Shown one piece after another: positions 61,072 to 64,000 of a stretch of 64,000 nucleotides of DNA (the first letter of the stretch is position 1; the number at the start of each line of letters is the position of its first letter). The stretch is from contig CBDCWA010000003.1 in assembly GCA_965223255.1 (NCBI GenBank), positions 992,001-1,056,000 of the forward strand, written 5' to 3'. The position numbers and the translations under genes are program-made. The DNA is from CBDCWA01 sp965223255 (lineage in GTDB: Bacteria; Pseudomonadota; Alphaproteobacteria; Rhizobiales; Hyphomicrobiaceae). Under the pieces are notes generated by a model, which had not been told where the DNA came from, did no database searches, and saw nothing but the letters and a program-made list of their open reading frames with translations.

Positions 61072-63669
61072 TCAACCCAGCCGGTTTTTCACCTCAGCCG
61101 CAATCTGCGCAAGCGTGTAAGGCTTCGGCAGGAAACTAAAATCTGCATCGGGATCCAGGTTGTTGGCAAATGCATCGTCGGCATAGCCTGAGACAAAGAT
61201 AAACTTGAGATCCGGACGATGTTTACGCACCTCAGTCAAGAGGGTTGGGCCATCCATCTCAGGCATCTTGACGTCACTGACAACGATATCGAATTGGAAT
61301 TTGGCCTCTTTGAGGATGTCCAAGGCCTCAACGCCATCACAGGCCTCAACCACATCATAACCTTTGCGCTTGAGGGCCTGGACAGCAAACATGCGCACAC
61401 CGTCCTCGTCTTCGACGATCAGCACTTTGCCTGCACCTGTCAAATCCTTACCATCGCCCTGCATAGCCTGGAGACCACTGGCTTGTGGTGTCTCCAATTC
61501 ATCATCTTCTGTGCTCAGATGGCGCGGCAAATAAATTCGGAACGTCGTGCCGCGTCCCACTTCGCTATCTGCAAAAATATAACCTCCCGTCTGCTTAACA
61601 ATGCCGTAAACCGTCGACAGACCAAGACCGGTCCCCTTGCCAACATCTTTGGTCGTAAAGAATGGCTCGAAGATTTGCCCCAACACTTCGGGCGACATCC
61701 CGGTACCGCTATCTGCAACCTCGATCGCCACATACTGGCCACGCGCCAAGCCTTTCGCTTCAAGCTTGCGGCTCTCGCGTTCACTGATATTCCGCGTCTT
61801 TATGACCAGCTTACCACCATCCGGCATAGCGTCCCGGGCGTTTGCGGCGAGATTGAACAGGACCTGTTCAAGTTGCGTGCGGTCTGCTTTGACTTGCCAA
61901 AGCTTACGCCCTGGAATGATATCGAGTTCGATCTGCTCGCCAAGCAGACGGGCCAAGAGCACGGAGATATCAGTAAGGCACTCACCGACCGCGAGGACCT
62001 CCGGCTGCAAGGTCTGGCGCCTGGAAAACGCCAGCAGTTGTTTGACCATCCGTGCCGCACGGTTGGCACTGGAGCGAATACTGGAAATATTTTTGTAAGC
62101 CGGATCGCTCGGGCGGTGGGTGCCGAGCAGCAGGTCGGAAAAGCCGATTATTACCGTTAGAACATTGTTGAAATCATGCGCTATGCCTCCAGCCAATTTG
62201 CCAACGGCTTCCAGTTTCTGGCTTTGCGCGTATTTTAGCTCGAGCGACTTTTGCTCGGTGGCATCGATGACATAGAGCATGACCCCGCCTTTAGAGTTAC
62301 GCCCACGTCCAACAGACGTCATAAATACTTGCCGCGTGAATTGTTGCCCCACCCCCGCAGTGAGATCGAAGGGTGGAATATTAGCCTTGCCGGCGAGAGC
62401 TGCGTGCAATGCCTGCTGAATACTATCATGGCTGTCGCGATGACATCCCTTGCCGAGCACATCCATGGCATTGCTGCCGCGCACAGACCCACCAATCTGC
62501 AGCAGTCGACCAAACGCCGCGTTGGCACTTTGGATCACACCATCAGCCCCCACAAGCGCGATACCAAACGGTGCTGCCTGAAAGAATTTAGCGAACCGCA
62601 ACGGCGCGCTCGAGTTCGGTGGCCCCAGCGCATCAGAGAGTCGCTCTAACACACCCACGGCGAGCATTTCACCTTCACGCGACAACGTTATGGATGCCGG
62701 CCAGCGAATACCATCTTCACGAATCAAATCCAGATCGATGCGCTCACCCCGCAAATCCTTGCGGTCAAACAAGGATTGCAGCAATGCGAGACCGTCTTCG
62801 GCGACGACATCCGCCAACTGCAACGTCTTGTGGGCATCGCCCGACGAATGATGCAGCCAACGTCTGAGTTGAGTATTGAGATAGGTGATCTGGCCATCAC
62901 GACCAAACACAAAGACGCCAAGCCCCAATTGCTCGTACCGGGCAATTTGGGCCTGTGTCGCCTGCATACGCCGTGCCTCGGCGCGCCTCAATTCAGTCAG
63001 ATCGAGAATCTGCCACAGAATAGGTAGCGGGCTGCCTTCCGGCTGCAAACGATCAGCTGCCGGCTCCACCGAAATGCGAAAGGCCACCGGACCCTCGCGT
63101 CCCGGCCACGACGGAAGATTGACTTCCTCAACGTGCCGCCGGCCCCGTTCCGAAGCCCGAGCAAGGCGAAAAAATGCTTCCGAGCACGCTGGCACATCTG
63201 CGAACAACAATTCCATGGAATTAACATCACCAAGTGCATTACACCCGACGATTTGCTGATAGGCGTGATTCGCAAAAATTGGGCGTCCATCTGGCTCGGT
63301 CAGCAACACGCCCTCTTGCAATCCGTTAAACAGCGATTCGTAAAGTTCAACAGACTGCCCAACACCGCCAATTCGTATTAGGCGCGCAGCGATCCCAAAC
63401 AGGAAGAAAATCCCGAGGCAGGCGAGGCCTGCGAGGATCGTGATACCGATAGGTTCCGGCGCGCGCAGTGCCAACAACACGAACAGCGCAAGACCCGCCA
63501 ATAGGACCAATCCGATAGTGGCATGAAAAGCCCCACCGCTCCGCACGCGCGCCGCCGCGTCGGCCTCTGAGCCCAGAGGTTTGATCATCCCTATCCGGTT
63601 CATAAGATCGATGATTACACGATTCTGAACGCTCAGGGGGCCTAAGAATCGACGCAATACCAAGCGCAT
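61072..63669 (-). CDS. cckA: Hybrid sensor histidine kinase CckA
   Basis: 865 residues. Two membrane helices (about 47-70 and 74-98) precede PAS-type domains (about 105-230, 235-350 and 355-475). The kinase core has AGGIAHDFNNVLTVIIGFSD with phosphoacceptor His498, then ATP-binding motifs LVIKTRNISE, DSGTGM and GKGTGLGLSTVYG. A C-terminal receiver has Asp799 in IVVSDVKMPEMDG. The HDFNNVLT H-box with C-terminal receiver is diagnostic of CckA, which feeds phosphate through ChpT to CtrA in cell-cycle control. recA lies downstream on the same strand. Confidence 0.93.
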   Translation of the reverse strand: MRLVLRRFLGPLSVQNRVIIDLMNRIGMIKPLGSEADAAARVRSGGAFHATIGLVLLAGLALFVLLALRAPEPIGITILAGLACLGIFFLFGIAARLIRIGGVGQSVELYESLFNGLQEGVLLTEPDGRPIFANHAYQQIVGCNALGDVNSMELLFADVPACSEAFFRLARASERGRRHVEEVNLPSWPGREGPVAFRISVEPAADRLQPEGSPLPILWQILDLTELRRAEARRMQATQAQIARYEQLGLGVFVFGRDGQITYLNTQLRRWLHHSSGDAHKTLQLADVVAEDGLALLQSLFDRKDLRGERIDLDLIREDGIRWPASITLSREGEMLAVGVLERLSDALGPPNSSAPLRFAKFFQAAPFGIALVGADGVIQSANAAFGRLLQIGGSVRGSNAMDVLGKGCHRDSHDSIQQALHAALAGKANIPPFDLTAGVGQQFTRQVFMTSVGRGRNSKGGVMLYVIDATEQKSLELKYAQSQKLEAVGKLAGGIAHDFNNVLTVIIGFSDLLLGTHRPSDPAYKNISSIRSSANRAARMVKQLLAFSRRQTLQPEVLAVGECLTDISVLLARLLGEQIELDIIPGRKLWQVKADRTQLEQVLFNLAANARDAMPDGGKLVIKTRNISERESRKLEAKGLARGQYVAIEVADSGTGMSPEVLGQIFEPFFTTKDVGKGTGLGLSTVYGIVKQTGGYIFADSEVGRGTTFRIYLPRHLSTEDDELETPQASGLQAMQGDGKDLTGAGKVLIVEDEDGVRMFAVQALKRKGYDVVEACDGVEALDILKEAKFQFDIVVSDVKMPEMDGPTLLTEVRKHRPDLKFIFVSGYADDAFANNLDPDADFSFLPKPYTLAQIAAEVKNRLG

Positions 63670-64000
63670 ACACTTCCCTCTGCATCAGAAATCATCGATA
63701 CGCTGCGCTAGAGGTCCCGCAACCGGCCTAGCCGATCATCGGCCAATCTCGTCACGTATCACCCCGCACCACATACGCAGCAAAATAAGATTTCCGACAT
63801 CAGGGTTAAATTCACCTTAAATTCCGTCTATAGCTCACTCGTCGATCGGAGGAATGCAGCGCGCTGGGACAACTAGGAACGTCCGACGAAGCGCCAATGC
63901 CTTAATTCCTGTCGACAAGACGTCAATGAAGAGGGGACCGCGCATTAAGATGGCGCGGATCAGGCCATGTGGGAAATCCTGTCTTTATTATTGCTTATAC
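63670..64000. other. Upstream region of cckA and window edge
   Basis: About 330 bases containing the cckA promoter region, which is AT-rich near 63780-63835. No complete gene is seen. A possible start of a rightward gene lies in the last 34 bases. Confidence 0.5.
63967..64000 (+). CDS. Possible start of a membrane protein gene, cut by window edge
   Basis: ATG at 63967 begins a frame reading MWEILSLLLLI up to the edge, resembling the first membrane helix or signal of a protein. The ribosome-binding site is weak (CAGG four bases before). Only 11 codons are visible, so this is a pointer rather than a gene call. Confidence 0.25.
   Translation, partial: MWEILSLLLLI

Overview
The window looks like a chromosomal segment of an alphaproteobacterium; I cannot fix the order. 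Pointers are the DUF1476 ATP-synthase zeta-type protein beside purC, DUF3126, DUF1194, a CckA-type hybrid kinase, a methionine synthase split into two genes, the SerC form with an SWQKVMGGE-type lysine motif, and a purC-purS-purQ-purL-bolA-grxD run. I see no insertion sequence, prophage, CRISPR array, tRNA or rRNA.

Layout. 1-9.3 kb: an edge-cut serC with a leader hairpin, two small unknown genes, then a left-reading run (membrane transporter-like protein, DUF1194 VWA protein, haloacid dehalogenase-like protein, small protein, SDR oxidoreductase) divergent from a LysR regulator, then an L,D-transpeptidase. 9.6-21 kb: EamA transporter, LVIVD-repeat protein, gamma-glutamyltransferase, MFS transporter, an RND pump plus adaptor divergent from a TetR regulator across two palindromes, and a glutathione transferase. 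21-29.8 kb: outer-membrane barrel, rhomboid protease, PAS protein, tandem-PilZ protein beside a LapG-like peptidase, gamma carbonic anhydrase, DUF3126, cysE, a 27-residue membrane peptide with its own terminator, and a five-EF-hand protein.

29.9-35.8 kb is a methionine-cycle operon: an ArsR-methyltransferase regulator (probable SahR) with a palindromic operator over its promoter, then metF, the homocysteine half of MetH and the remaining MetH half, mostly joined by 4-bp overlaps. 36-47 kb: MlaC-like protein, EttA, DsbA-like protein, DUF1476, the purine genes, BolA and monothiol glutaredoxin, and a PqiA-like protein.

47.5-51.1 kb holds the most unusual content, a candidate RiPP locus. A precursor carries a short leader, a twin-arginine signal, an acidic spacer and a 95-residue core of 23 YRR and 5 YGR units. 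It is followed by a perfect 12-bp hairpin, a radical SAM/SPASM enzyme resembling the three-residue cyclophane synthases, and a nitrilase-fold protein with Ser in place of the catalytic Cys and a strongly acidic tail. My model is that Tyr-Arg cyclophanes form in the cytoplasm and the modified, very basic peptide leaves through Tat. That is inference.

51.2-64 kb returns to housekeeping: rpsD, an exported unknown, a TrmJ-type methyltransferase with a Cys-rich N-terminal extension, icd, alaS, recA with a LexA-like box, and cckA.
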